This document shows positions 8,228 to 15,904 of a stretch of 39,509 nucleotides of DNA, in pieces. A model generated the notes under the pieces. That model did not search any database. It saw nothing but the letters and a program-made list of their open reading frames with translations, and was not told the DNA's origin. The position numbers were made by a program, and so were the translations under genes. Every line of letters begins with the position of its first letter. Within the stretch, counting starts at the first letter, position 1. Origin of the DNA: Bacteroidales bacterium (GTDB lineage: Bacteria; Bacteroidota; Bacteroidia; Bacteroidales; UBA1402); assembly GCA_017464285.1 (NCBI GenBank), contig JAFUDT010000014.1, forward strand, positions 155,787 to 195,295, given 5' to 3'.

Positions 8228-8257
8228 ACCGATGTAACTTTAAATGAGTTTATACAC

Positions 8258-8572
8258 ATGTATGCAATTGTAGAAATTGCGGGACAGCAGTTCAAGGTCG
8301 AAGCAGGCCGCAAACTGTATGTACATCGCCTGGAGGCAGAACAGGGTTCTGTCGTGGAATTTGACAAAGTCCTGTTGGTGGACAATGAAGGTAATGTCAC
8401 CGTAGGTACCCCCACCGTCGAAGGTGCCAAAGTCACCGCAGAGGTGCTCTCTCACCTGAAAGACGACAAGGTACTGGTCTTCCACAAAAAGAGAAGAAAA
8501 GGCTATCGCAAGCTGAACGGTCACCGTCAGTATCTGACCGAAGTTAAAATCAACGAGATTGTATTGGCTTAA
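8258..8572 (+). CDS. rplU: 50S ribosomal protein L21
   Basis: 104 residues, the normal length. It begins [20 protein letters not shown] and contains the L21 signature [18 protein letters not shown] near the C-terminus. L21 binds 23S rRNA together with L20. It is followed after 14 bases by rpmA, the usual partner. Confidence 0.97.
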   Translation: MYAIVEIAGQQFKVEAGRKLYVHRLEAEQGSVVEFDKVLLVDNEGNVTVGTPTVEGAKVTAEVLSHLKDDKVLVFHKKRRKGYRKLNGHRQYLTEVKINEIVLA

Positions 8573-8586
8573 TAAAATAGAAGAAC

Positions 8587-8847
8587 ATGGCACACAAAAA
8601 AGGAGTCGGTAGTTCGAAGAACGGCCGCGAATCTGAAAGCAAGCGTTTAGGTGTTAAGGTCTTCGGTGGCCAAGTAGCAAAAGCCGGCAACATTCTGGTC
8701 CGCCAGCGCGGTACCGTGCATCATCCCGGCGAGAACGTAGGCCTGGGCAAAGACCATACTCTGTACGCCTTGGTGGACGGCGTTGTTACGTTCCGTCGCA
8801 AGAAAGACGATCGCTCTTACGTATCCGTTGTTCCCAATCAGGAGTAA
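8587..8847 (+). CDS. rpmA: 50S ribosomal protein L27
   Basis: 86 residues. It starts [20 protein letters not shown], with no N-terminal extension of the kind cleaved in Firmicutes, so the flexible tail reaching the peptidyl-transferase centre is made directly. The conserved IVRQRGT-like segment reads [17 protein letters not shown]. It is co-transcribed with rplU and ends before a strong terminator. Confidence 0.97.
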   Translation: MAHKKGVGSSKNGRESESKRLGVKVFGGQVAKAGNILVRQRGTVHHPGENVGLGKDHTLYALVDGVVTFRRKKDDRSYVSVVPNQE

Positions 8848-8874
8848 ACGGTTACGGATATGATTCAACTTTAG

Positions 8875-8918
8875 AAGGAGTGTCTTGTATCTGCTGCAAG
8901 ACGCTCCTTTTGTTTTTT
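8875..8918 (+). terminator. Rho-independent terminator after rpmA
   Basis: A 13-bp stem (8875-8887 with 8897-8909, one G-U pair) and a 9-base loop are followed by a T-rich tail to 8918. Confidence 0.9.
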
Positions 8919-8937
8919 CTGAAAACACTTCAAGACC

Positions 8938-9306
8938 ATGAATACAAGCGGCATCATTGTGGGCGCGGCCGTCTTTCTCATTATCGGCATCTGCCATCCC
9001 GTCGTCATCAAAATGGAATACCATTGGGGCAAAAAAAGCTGGTGGCTATTGCTGCTGGTCGGCCTGGTATTCTCGGCTTGGTCGCTTTTTGTCCGATCGA
9101 TAGTTCCCTCGACCATACTCGGAGCTGCCGCCTTCTCTTGCTTCTGGGGCATACACGAGCTCATTTCACAGGAGATGCGGGTCTTGCGCGGCTGGTTCCC
9201 GGAGAATCCCCGACGGCATGAGTATTACGAAAGAAGGCGCCGGGAAATCGGCACACTGGAAAAATACCCGGCCCACAAGAACCTGAAGAAAAAAATAACA
9301 TGCTAG
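8938..9306 (+). CDS. DUF4491 family membrane protein
   Basis: 122 residues. Three hydrophobic segments are visible (residues ~4-22, 33-50, 56-77). The DUF4491 features are the early HPVVIKMEYHWGKKSWW and the C-terminal EMRVLRGWFPENPRR. A charged tail rich in R/E/K follows. The family is common in Bacteroidetes and Firmicutes and has no known function. The gene sits between the rpmA terminator and its own terminator; I see no clear TAnnTTTG before it, so it may depend on read-through. Confidence 0.85.
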   Translation: MNTSGIIVGAAVFLIIGICHPVVIKMEYHWGKKSWWLLLLVGLVFSAWSLFVRSIVPSTILGAAAFSCFWGIHELISQEMRVLRGWFPENPRRHEYYERRRREIGTLEKYPAHKNLKKKITC

Positions 9307-9324
9307 CCTCCGCTCCGGATAATC

Positions 9325-9361
9325 AAAAAAGCTGTGCCCCGCCAAGGGAGCACAGCTTTTT
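9325..9361 (+). terminator. Terminator after the DUF4491 gene
   Basis: GCTGTGC (9331-9337) pairs with GCACAGC (9349-9355), flanked by an A run on the left and TTTTT on the right, so it could act in both directions. Confidence 0.85.
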
Positions 9362-9394
9362 CATCATCAGGACGTTAGACATTTTTAAGCGGCG

Positions 9395-9402
9395 CAAAAG
9401 TA
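9395..9402 (-). promoter_or_regulatory. Orphan minus-strand -7 element
   Basis: The minus strand reads TACTTTTG, facing back toward the DUF4491 gene, where no minus-strand gene is seen. There is no -33 TTTG at the right distance. It may be a remnant or drive a short antisense RNA ending at the bidirectional hairpin at 9325-9361. Confidence 0.3.
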
Positions 9403-9527
9403 CGACATTTCCGGCAAAATTGTTCCGAAAACGGATATTTATTCACTCCGACGGCCGGGCTGCATGACCGGCAAGCGTGCTGCAGAGGCCAATTTGGCCG
9501 GCAGCGGCAACAAAAAAGAGCGTTTTG

Positions 9528-9559
9528 TTTGTTTTTGGAGGCAGCTTGCACTATCTTTG
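9528..9559 (+). promoter_or_regulatory. Promoter of the ECF S-component gene
   Basis: TTTG (9528-9531), 20 bases, TATCTTTG (9552-9559): a full Bacteroidetes consensus. Confidence 0.8.
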
Positions 9560-9601
9560 CCACACAAGATGTTTCATCCGGAAAACTAAATCATCACTTA
9601 T

Positions 9602-10111
9602 ATGCAAGCTACTACATTCAAACAGATCAACTGGACCTTTGCGAACTATCGCACCTATCTGTTCACCCTTCTGTTCGTTGCCGGCAATCTTCTGCTGCCG
9701 CAACTTTGCCACCTGATTCCCAACGGCGGACACATCTGGCTGCCCATCTATTTCTTCACCCTGATCGCCGCCTATAAGTTCGGCCCCAAGGTCGGACTGC
9801 TCACAGCCCTGCTCTCGCCCCTGTGCAACAGCCTGCTGTTCGGCATGCCGGCATTTGCCGCCCTGCCCGTCATCCTGGTCAAATCCGGTCTGCTGGCCAT
9901 CGCCGCTGCCTGGGTGGCCAACAAGACCGGCAAGCTCTCCCTGCTGGCCCTGCTGGCCGTCATCCTGTTCTACCAGGTGGTCGGCGGTGTTTTTGAATCA
10001 ATCTGGGCCGGCAGCCTCAGCGCAGGCCTGCAAGACTTCCGTGTCGGCCTGCCCGGCATGGCCTTCCAGCTCTTCGGCGGCTGGCTGGTACTCAGAGCCC
10101 TGGCCAAGTAA
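9602..10111 (+). CDS. ECF transporter S-component-like membrane protein
   Basis: 169 residues, almost entirely hydrophobic with about five to six membrane spans. It shows the pattern of substrate-binding S subunits of energy-coupling-factor vitamin and cofactor transporters: a GPKVGLLTALLSPLCNSLLF loop-helix and repeated small-residue helices. No ATPase (EcfA) or EcfT gene is nearby, so it would have to share a module encoded elsewhere. The substrate is not evident; no riboswitch precedes it. It has its own promoter and a bidirectional terminator. An unrelated small integral membrane protein cannot be excluded. Confidence 0.7.
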   Translation: MQATTFKQINWTFANYRTYLFTLLFVAGNLLLPQLCHLIPNGGHIWLPIYFFTLIAAYKFGPKVGLLTALLSPLCNSLLFGMPAFAALPVILVKSGLLAIAAAWVANKTGKLSLLALLAVILFYQVVGGVFESIWAGSLSAGLQDFRVGLPGMAFQLFGGWLVLRALAK

Positions 10112-10131
10112 ATCATCCTGACAATACAGAC

Positions 10132-10166
10132 AAAAAACAGGGGACGATTTTGTCGTCCCCTGTTTT
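10132..10166. terminator. Bidirectional terminator between the ECF S component and glmM
   Basis: A perfect 10-bp stem CAGGGGACGA / TCGTCCCCTG (10138-10147 and 10153-10162) with A run before and T run after. It serves both convergent transcripts. Confidence 0.95.
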
Positions 10167-10203
10167 GTATATACGAGTCACGTCTTTTGAACAAGCTGGA
10201 CGG

Positions 10204-11595
10204 CTACGACAAACCGGCAATGAAAGCACGGATGTCTTCGGCCAGCCGATGAGCCTCGGCCTGGGTACGGGCCTCGGTATAGATGCGGGCTATGGGTTCG
10301 GTATTGGAGCCGCGCACATGAACCCACTTGTCGGCAAAATCGATCTTGACTCCGTCAATATCCGTGATTCTTTCAGCAGCAAAACGTTTTTTCAAGGCAT
10401 CAAAGATCACCGGAAGCTTGATTTCAGGTGTCAGGTCCAGACGCTGCTTGTCCATGAAATAGGTCGGATACTGTGCCCGCAGCTCGCTCACACGGCAGCC
10501 TTTGCGGACCAGATGTGAAAGGAACAGGGCAATACCTACCAGCGCATCGCGGCCGTAGTGAAGGGCCGGATAGATAACTCCGCCGTTGCCCTCGCCGCCG
10601 ATGACAGCTCCGGTGGCCTTCATTTGCGCCACCACGTTGAGCTCGCCCACCGCAGCTGCCTGATAGCTGCCGCCATGAGACTCCGTCACATCTTTCAGAG
10701 CCCGGGTGGAACTCAGGTTGGAAACCGTATTGCCCGGAGTATGGCTGAGCACGTAGTCGGCCACCGAGACCAGGGTATATTCTTCGCCGAACATGTCGCC
10801 GTTTTCACAGATGATGGCCAGCCTGTCGACATCGGGATCGACCACGAAGCCCACATCAGCCTTGCCATGGCGCAGCAGACCGGCGATTTCCGTCAGATGC
10901 TGGGGCAGAGGCTCGGGGTTGTGCGGAAAGATGCCGTCAGGCGTACAATTGAGCTTGACGATGTTTTCTTCCCGGATGCCCAAAGCTTTCAACAGTTCGG
11001 GGATGACAATGCCACCTACAGAATTGACACAATCCACAGCCACCCGCAACCCGGAGCGGCTAATAGACTCGACATCGACCAAGGAGAGAGCCAGTACGGC
11101 ATCTATGTGCTTTTGCGTGTAGCAGTCCTGGCGCAGATGACCGAGTTCATCGACTCCGGCAAACTCAAAATCATCCTTTTCAGAAGTCTCAATGACATAG
11201 CGGCCGGCCTCCTTATCGAAAAATTCCCCGTCCTCATTTAGCAGCTTGAGGGCGTTCCACTGCTTGGGATTGTGGCTGGCCGTGATGATGATGCCTCCGT
11301 CACTGCCCGACATGGTGACTGCCATTTCGGTGGTCGGAGTGGTGGCCAGACCGATGTCAAGGACATCAAAGCCCATTCCCATCAAGGTACCGGACACCAG
11401 GCGGGACACCATCTCGCCCGAAACGCGGGCATCGCGACCTACCACTATGGTATTGGAATGACGAGAGGAATGGGAGCGGATCCAACGGGCATAGGAGGCG
11501 GTGAAACGGACTATGTTGAAAGGGTTCAGACTGTTGTCTTCCGGCCCGCCGATAACGCCTCTGATGCCGGATATGGATTTGATAAGCTGATTCAT
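10204..11595 (-). CDS. glmM: Phosphoglucosamine mutase family enzyme
   Basis: 463 residues of the alpha-D-phosphohexomutase family. The active-site serine loop TASHNP is at residues 105-110 (Ser107 carries the phosphate). The metal loop reads DPDVDRLA, the sugar-specificity loop GGEGNGGVIYP and the phosphate-binding loop RGSNTEPIARIY. GlmM converts glucosamine-6-phosphate to glucosamine-1-phosphate for peptidoglycan and LPS precursors. The EGNGG form of the loop is found in GlmM-type enzymes of Bacteroidetes and archaea, but phosphomannomutase activity cannot be excluded by eye. It is the last gene of the minus-strand block, 4 bases after the DUF4827 gene. Confidence 0.88.
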   Translation of the reverse strand: MNQLIKSISGIRGVIGGPEDNSLNPFNIVRFTASYARWIRSHSSRHSNTIVVGRDARVSGEMVSRLVSGTLMGMGFDVLDIGLATTPTTEMAVTMSGSDGGIIITASHNPKQWNALKLLNEDGEFFDKEAGRYVIETSEKDDFEFAGVDELGHLRQDCYTQKHIDAVLALSLVDVESISRSGLRVAVDCVNSVGGIVIPELLKALGIREENIVKLNCTPDGIFPHNPEPLPQHLTEIAGLLRHGKADVGFVVDPDVDRLAIICENGDMFGEEYTLVSVADYVLSHTPGNTVSNLSSTRALKDVTESHGGSYQAAAVGELNVVAQMKATGAVIGGEGNGGVIYPALHYGRDALVGIALFLSHLVRKGCRVSELRAQYPTYFMDKQRLDLTPEIKLPVIFDALKKRFAAERITDIDGVKIDFADKWVHVRGSNTEPIARIYTEARTQAEAHRLAEDIRAFIAGLS

Positions 11596-11599
11596 ATAT

Positions 11600-12172
11600 T
11601 TATTTCCAAAAGGTGTATCTAAGTTCGTAATAATGGGCCAGCAATTCCGACTGGCTCTGATTATAGACCGGCATTCCCAGGTCTGTGGGAGCGATGATCA
11701 TGACATGACCATAGTCGCCGACATATTGCAAAGGCTCGTGCCAAGCCTGACAGTCGCCCCAGTAATAGCTGCTGCTCAGACCGGTATTGACCGTGCCGTA
11801 GGATATCTGCACCGGTTCGGAAACGCCTTTCATGTTGGAATAGGTGACACTGTCGCCCTTGACGCTCATTTCCGTATAGCGGACATATACCACCTGACCT
11901 TTTCGGGTATGGCCTGCCGAGTAGCCCGTATCGACGACATGCAGGTACAGGCCGGAAGTGGTCTTGTAAAAAAGGCGGCGGCCCTTGTCATCGGTCCAGG
12001 GCACCGAAGTGGGCAGCGCGGAAGTCATGACATAGTCGTGTGCCAGCATAAAGGCATCGATGCTCTCTTCCATTTCTTCCAGCTGCTGGGCATAGGTCTT
12101 GTACTTGCTGCAGGATGTCAGGCAGAGCAGTAAGGCCACCGCTGCCGACATGATGATACGTAGTGTCTTCAT
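11600..12172 (-). CDS. DUF4827 lipoprotein
   Basis: 190 residues from the ATG at 12172. The frame is open up to 12322 but that part runs into nrnA, and a -7-like element lies at 12212-12205. MKTLRIIMSAAVALLLCLTS ends in a lipobox with cysteine at residue 22 (LTSC). The mature part starts KYKTYAQQLEEMEESIDAFM, typical of DUF4827, with the conserved YxRY, YGT and YVGDYG segments. The family is found in Bacteroidales, probably on the periplasmic side, and resembles FKBP-type folds in its C-terminal half; function unknown. The stop is 4 bases from the glmM start, so the two are likely co-transcribed. Confidence 0.85.
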   Translation of the reverse strand: MKTLRIIMSAAVALLLCLTSCSKYKTYAQQLEEMEESIDAFMLAHDYVMTSALPTSVPWTDDKGRRLFYKTTSGLYLHVVDTGYSAGHTRKGQVVYVRYTEMSVKGDSVTYSNMKGVSEPVQISYGTVNTGLSSSYYWGDCQAWHEPLQYVGDYGHVMIIAPTDLGMPVYNQSQSELLAHYYELRYTFWK

Positions 12173-12204
12173 TTTCTGTCTGGTCATTGTCGGGATACAG
12201 AGTG

Positions 12205-12212
12205 CGAAGGTA
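12205..12212 (-). promoter_or_regulatory. Weak -7-like element before the DUF4827-glmM pair
   Basis: The minus strand reads TACCTTCG, one mismatch from TAnnTTTG, placed 33 bases before the chosen ATG. Confidence 0.4.
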
Positions 12213-12227
12213 CGACATTTTCCGGTT

Positions 12228-13256
12228 TTATTCGGCCAGAGAGGCGAAAAATCCGGGAAGAGCCTCACGGACAATTTGGACGGCCTCCTGCAGGCTACCC
12301 TGATGACGGCCTCCGGCTGCATTCAGATGCCCGCCGCCGCCAAACAGCTCGCGGGCCAGCCGGTTGACGGGGATATTGCCGATCGAGCGGAAGGAAATAC
12401 GGATCACATCTTCTTCTTTCAGAAAGACAGACAGGTTGACATCTTTGATGGTCAGCGGCTGATTGACCAGCGAGTCGGTGTCGCCGGCCTTAAGCTTGAA
12501 CTGCTTGATTTTCTGACGGGGCATGGTCATTATGGAGGTGTGGTACTCAGGGATGATTTCCATGGATCTGTACAGGGCATAGCCGATCATACGCAGCCGG
12601 TTTTCCGAGCTGGCATAATAGACGTTTCGGTAGATCTGGTCCTTGTCGATGCCCTTGAGCAGCAGCTGATAGATGATGATGTAAATATCCTTGGCGTTGG
12701 AGTTGTAGGCAAAGGCCCCCGTGTCGGTCATCATGCCTGTATAGATGCAGACGGAAGACTCGTAGGAGAGAATGTCGAGCCTGCCCGTGCGGCAAATCAG
12801 CCGGAAGACCAGCTCCGAAGTGGAGGAAATCTCAGGATGGGAGACTATGAGATGGGCAAAGGAATCGGGGTGCTCATGATGGTCGATCATGATGCGATAG
12901 GCCATCAGGCCCTCGAAACAAGGAGCCATTTTGCCTGTCCGGCTCAACTCGTTCAAATCCAGGAAAAAGATGACATCGGCCTGGGTCAGATACTGCCGAC
13001 AGGCCTCTGCCTCCTTAGTATAGACCAGGACGTTCTCCGCTCCGGGCAACCAGCTCAGATTATCTGGAAAAGCGTTAGGCATGATGACTTGCACCTGCTC
13101 CTTGCCCAGGCTGCGCAGGAAATGGGCCAGAGCCAATGTGGAGCCCATGGCATCGCCGTCAGGGTTCTCGTGGCCGACGATGACAAACGAAGAACATTTC
13201 AGCATCATCTGGTCGATGCGCTGGATGAGGTTCTCATCGATTATTTTTGAAATCAT
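12228..13256 (-). CDS. DHH-family phosphoesterase (NrnA-like)
   Basis: 342 residues. Motif I reads VGHENPDGDAMGS (~27-39), the second metal-binding D is in FFLDLNEL, motif III is MIDHHEHPD, and the DHHA1 domain ends with the GGGGHLNAAGG loop. This is the set seen in NrnA-type enzymes that degrade short oligonucleotides and/or dephosphorylate 3'-phosphoadenosine-5'-phosphate using Mn2+. Which substrate is used cannot be read from sequence; other DHH-DHHA1 members hydrolyse cyclic dinucleotide products. The start overlaps the end of comEC by 23 bases, suggesting translational coupling. Confidence 0.9.
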   Translation of the reverse strand: MISKIIDENLIQRIDQMMLKCSSFVIVGHENPDGDAMGSTLALAHFLRSLGKEQVQVIMPNAFPDNLSWLPGAENVLVYTKEAEACRQYLTQADVIFFLDLNELSRTGKMAPCFEGLMAYRIMIDHHEHPDSFAHLIVSHPEISSTSELVFRLICRTGRLDILSYESSVCIYTGMMTDTGAFAYNSNAKDIYIIIYQLLLKGIDKDQIYRNVYYASSENRLRMIGYALYRSMEIIPEYHTSIMTMPRQKIKQFKLKAGDTDSLVNQPLTIKDVNLSVFLKEEDVIRISFRSIGNIPVNRLARELFGGGGHLNAAGGRHQGSLQEAVQIVREALPGFFASLAE

Positions 13257-14847
13257 GTCTCAAGTTGTTTAGGTATCTCAAGCCTCTGTTCAGGCTGTAA
13301 ATATAGTACTTATTCTTGGAAATGCCAACCAGTATGACCAGCAGGACATAAACCAGGGCTGTTTCCCAGGTCTGCGGATGCAGGCTGCCCTGCGAGGCGG
13401 CCGGGAGGGAGCTGATGCCGGCAGCCGTACCAAGGAAGCATGCGGAAGTCTGCTTGAGCAGCCACAGGAGCAGGGGGCCAAGACCGGGAAGAGAGCCCAG
13501 TACAAGAACCCCCACGGCCAGACAGGTGATGACCAGGGCCAGAGGAACCATCAGCAGATTGCTCAGCCAGAAATAGTTCGGGAACTGATGAAAATACCAC
13601 ACCGACAGCGGAGCTGTCCCTATCTGGGCTGCCAGTGACACAGTGACCAGATCTCTGAAATAAACGGCGAGCGAAGCTGCAGGGGCAGGTAGTCCCCAAA
13701 GCGCAGCGGAAGGTTCCGTCCCCCGGGGCCTGTCTTGTCCCTGCCACAAAAAAAAGGGCTGGAACAACAGGATGGAGGCAACGGCGGAAAAGCTCAGCTG
13801 AAAACCGGCATCGAACAGCCAAAGCGGATTGAAACAAAGCATGACAAAGGCTGCAAAGCCCAAGACATTCCACGAACCGGCCCGGCGTCCGATGCAGCGT
13901 CCTGCCGACATAACGGAAAACATCAGCACCGCTCGCAGTACCGAAGCCGACAGCCCTGTCAGACAGGCATAGCACCAAAGGGCGGCCGTCAGCAGCAGCT
14001 GCCGCAGGATATCCATCTGTCTGCGACGTCCCAAAAGGCGCAACAATAAGCCTGTCAGGCCGCAGACTATACCCACATGCATACCGCTGACAGCCAGGAT
14101 ATGCGCCACACCCACCGTGGCAAATCTCTCTCTGAGCTGATTGTCTGTCAAGTCTTTTTGGCCGAGAGTCAGTGCAGCGACCAATGCCAGGGTTTCCGCC
14201 TCCACCCCGGCCCGTCGATAGCGTTCCAGCAGCTGCCGGCGGCACTTTTCGGAAAACACCTGCAAGGAAAAACCACCAAGGCAAGGACTCGGATGCCACT
14301 GACCGTCGGCCACATAGGCCTGGGCCAGATAGCCGCGGCGCCGCATATAGGCCGCATAGTCAAAATCCGCACTCCAATTGCGTATGGCCGTCAGGGTGGT
14401 CTCCACTTCCAGCGCCTCCCCCGCCTCCAATTGTTCCGAGGTCGCTCCCAGGGGTAATATCAGTAATACTTTCCGGCCTTTCCAGGAAGAATCTGTGCAT
14501 GAGAGGATATCCACCCGGCAGCGCAGTGTACGCGATCCCGACCGGGGCGGGGCCAGCAGTCGGACTGTAGCCCTGACGGGAGTGTCCGGCACCGATTCCG
14601 GAGTGTCGTGCCGCTCAAGACGCATCAGGCAGGCTCCCACGACAGAAGCCAGTATGAGCAGGGAAATGAACGGCACATGGCGCCAACGCCAACGAAAGGA
14701 CAGTCTGTCGGGCAGCAAGACGACTGCCGACAATACTACGGCCACCATGCCGACAGCCGGCAAGGTGTCGCTCCAGGACGGCGGCAAGAGCATTCCCGCC
14801 ACCAAAGCCACACTAAGCCAAAGAAAAGGGGCTCGATGGAAATTCAT
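13234..14847 (-). CDS. comEC: ComEC/Rec2 family DNA-uptake channel
   Basis: 537 residues from the ATG at 14847 (MNFHRAPFLWLSVALVAGML). An upstream in-frame start at 14883 lies before the -7 element (14879-14872), so it is not used. Three hydrophobic segments come first, then an OB-like extracellular part (~70-185), then the multi-span Competence domain with the signature HILAVSGMHVGIVCGLTGLL (~265-285) and further helices to the end. ComEC carries single-stranded DNA through the inner membrane during transformation. There is no C-terminal metallo-beta-lactamase domain, as is usual for many Bacteroidetes homologues. It is shorter than the typical ~650-700 residues. Confidence 0.88.
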   Translation of the reverse strand: MNFHRAPFLWLSVALVAGMLLPPSWSDTLPAVGMVAVVLSAVVLLPDRLSFRWRWRHVPFISLLILASVVGACLMRLERHDTPESVPDTPVRATVRLLAPPRSGSRTLRCRVDILSCTDSSWKGRKVLLILPLGATSEQLEAGEALEVETTLTAIRNWSADFDYAAYMRRRGYLAQAYVADGQWHPSPCLGGFSLQVFSEKCRRQLLERYRRAGVEAETLALVAALTLGQKDLTDNQLRERFATVGVAHILAVSGMHVGIVCGLTGLLLRLLGRRRQMDILRQLLLTAALWCYACLTGLSASVLRAVLMFSVMSAGRCIGRRAGSWNVLGFAAFVMLCFNPLWLFDAGFQLSFSAVASILLFQPFFLWQGQDRPRGTEPSAALWGLPAPAASLAVYFRDLVTVSLAAQIGTAPLSVWYFHQFPNYFWLSNLLMVPLALVITCLAVGVLVLGSLPGLGPLLLWLLKQTSACFLGTAAGISSLPAASQGSLHPQTWETALVYVLLVILVGISKNKYYIYSLNRGLRYLNNLRHDFKNNR

Positions 14848-14871
14848 GGTATCATTATCCTTGACAAGGCG

Positions 14872-14879
14872 CAAAGATA
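14872..14879 (-). promoter_or_regulatory. -7 element of comEC
   Basis: The minus strand reads TATCTTTG, 25 bases before the comEC ATG. A clear -33 TTTG at 19-21 bases is not seen. This gives comEC-nrnA a promoter separate from rpe. Confidence 0.6.
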
Positions 14880-14934
14880 ACAATACTTTAATACAAAATA
14901 AACAGTTTAGAAATTTAAAAGATCTGTCAGAAGT

Positions 14935-15585
14935 CTATCTTGAGGCCTTCATTGCCTGAATCACGGCCTTGGGATCTTCGGCTTTGAAGATGAAACTGCC
15001 CGAGACCAGCACATCCGCCCCGGCGGCATACAGCGCCTGGCAGTTGTCCAGACAGACTCCGCCGTCGATTTCAATCAGGGCCGTGCTTCCGCGGCGAAGT
15101 ATCATCTCCTTGAGCGAACGGATTTTCTGATAGGTGTTTTCGATAAAGACCTGACCGCCAAAGCCGGGATTAACCGACATGAGCAGCACCAGGTCAAGCT
15201 CCTGGATGATATCCTCGAGCAGGGCCACAGGGGTATGCGGATTCAATGTGACTCCGGCCTTCATGCCAGCCTTATGAATCTCCGAAACCACCCTGTGCAG
15301 GTGGGTACAGGCCTCATAATGGACATTCATCATGTATGCGCCCAAATGCCTGACCTCGGGGATGAACTTCTGGGGTTCGACAATCATCAGGTGGACATCA
15401 AGCGGTTTGCGGCAAATCCCGGCCACCGCCTGGAGAACCGGGAAGCCAAAGGATATGTTCGGAACAAAAACACCGTCCATCACATCCAGGTGCAACCAGT
15501 CTGCCTGACTGTCGTTAATCATGTCAATGTCTGCCTGGAGGTTCTTGAAGTCGGCAGAAAGCAAGGAGGGGGCAATCATTCGCAT
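14935..15585 (-). CDS. rpe: Ribulose-phosphate 3-epimerase
   Basis: 216 residues, full length. Typical TIM-barrel motifs are present: IAPSLLSADF at the start, HLDVMDGVFVPNISFG (metal-binding H and D), MSVNPGFGGQ (phosphate loop) and EIDGGV near the end. The enzyme interconverts ribulose-5-phosphate and xylulose-5-phosphate in the pentose phosphate pathway. It lies upstream of comEC in the minus-strand block; about 66 bases separate it from the 52-residue small ORF. Confidence 0.96.
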   Translation of the reverse strand: MRMIAPSLLSADFKNLQADIDMINDSQADWLHLDVMDGVFVPNISFGFPVLQAVAGICRKPLDVHLMIVEPQKFIPEVRHLGAYMMNVHYEACTHLHRVVSEIHKAGMKAGVTLNPHTPVALLEDIIQELDLVLLMSVNPGFGGQVFIENTYQKIRSLKEMILRRGSTALIEIDGGVCLDNCQALYAAGADVLVSGSFIFKAEDPKAVIQAMKASR

Positions 15586-15651
15586 AGAGGAAAGGTTTGC
15601 AGATTATTCAATAGGGGCTGTCCGTCTGCACAGTGACCGGCCAGTCTGCTT

Positions 15652-15810
15652 TCAGTTGAGTTGCGGGAGAACCAAAGTTCCGGCATTGTCAGGCGTGTAC
15701 AGCCGTGCAAAAATACGCAAAAATTCCAGAGTTGATTCTTTGGGGCCGCTGACCGCCTCTTTTTTTACATCCATAGAAGCATCGTTGTCAAGAGTAGTAG
15801 TCTGATCCAT
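15652..15810 (-). CDS. Small ORF, 52 residues, between sigma factor and rpe
   Basis: ATG 15810 to TGA 15652, beginning MDQTTTLDNDASMDVKKEAV. A central segment reads GPKESTLEFLRIFARLYTP. A short acidic start followed by an amphipathic basic/aromatic helix resembles small conserved Bacteroidales proteins I recall near this locus, but I cannot verify homologues. It begins 11 bases after the sigma-factor terminator's T tract and lies upstream of rpe in the same direction. The competing plus-strand frame (15521-15805) has no recognisable features. Function unknown. Confidence 0.5.
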   Translation of the reverse strand: MDQTTTLDNDASMDVKKEAVSGPKESTLEFLRIFARLYTPDNAGTLVLPQLN

Positions 15811-15820
15811 AGGCAAAGCA

Positions 15821-15858
15821 AATAAAAAGAGGCCGAGGGGACTATCCCTTCGACCTCT
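15821..15858 (-). terminator. Terminator after the ECF sigma-factor gene
   Basis: Reading the minus strand, a 13-bp stem (15858-15846 with 15840-15828, one G-U pair and one mismatch) is followed by a T-rich tract at 15827-15821. Confidence 0.85.
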
Positions 15859-15904
15859 ATATAACGCAATGCCGCAACAGATATTATCCTCGGCCGGAAA
15901 AAAA

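Larger units (their letters stand above)
9362..9601. other. Intergenic region upstream of the ECF S component
   Basis: This 240-base stretch has no convincing gene. It holds a good plus-strand promoter (9528-9559) and an unexplained minus-strand -7 match (9395-9402). I see no riboswitch-like domain after the predicted transcription start (about 9566), which leaves only ~35 bases of leader. Confidence 0.5.

Noticed and set aside
9566..9601. A riboswitch upstream of the ECF S component
   Set aside because: The predicted leader is only about 35 bases, too short for known vitamin riboswitches.
12099..13250. A 383-codon plus-strand frame opposite the NrnA-like gene
   Set aside because: No domain signal; the minus strand holds a full set of DHH motifs.
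15521..15805. A 94-codon plus-strand frame between rpe and the sigma factor
   Set aside because: It overlaps the rpe start antisense, has no motif, and the small minus-strand ORF explains the region better.
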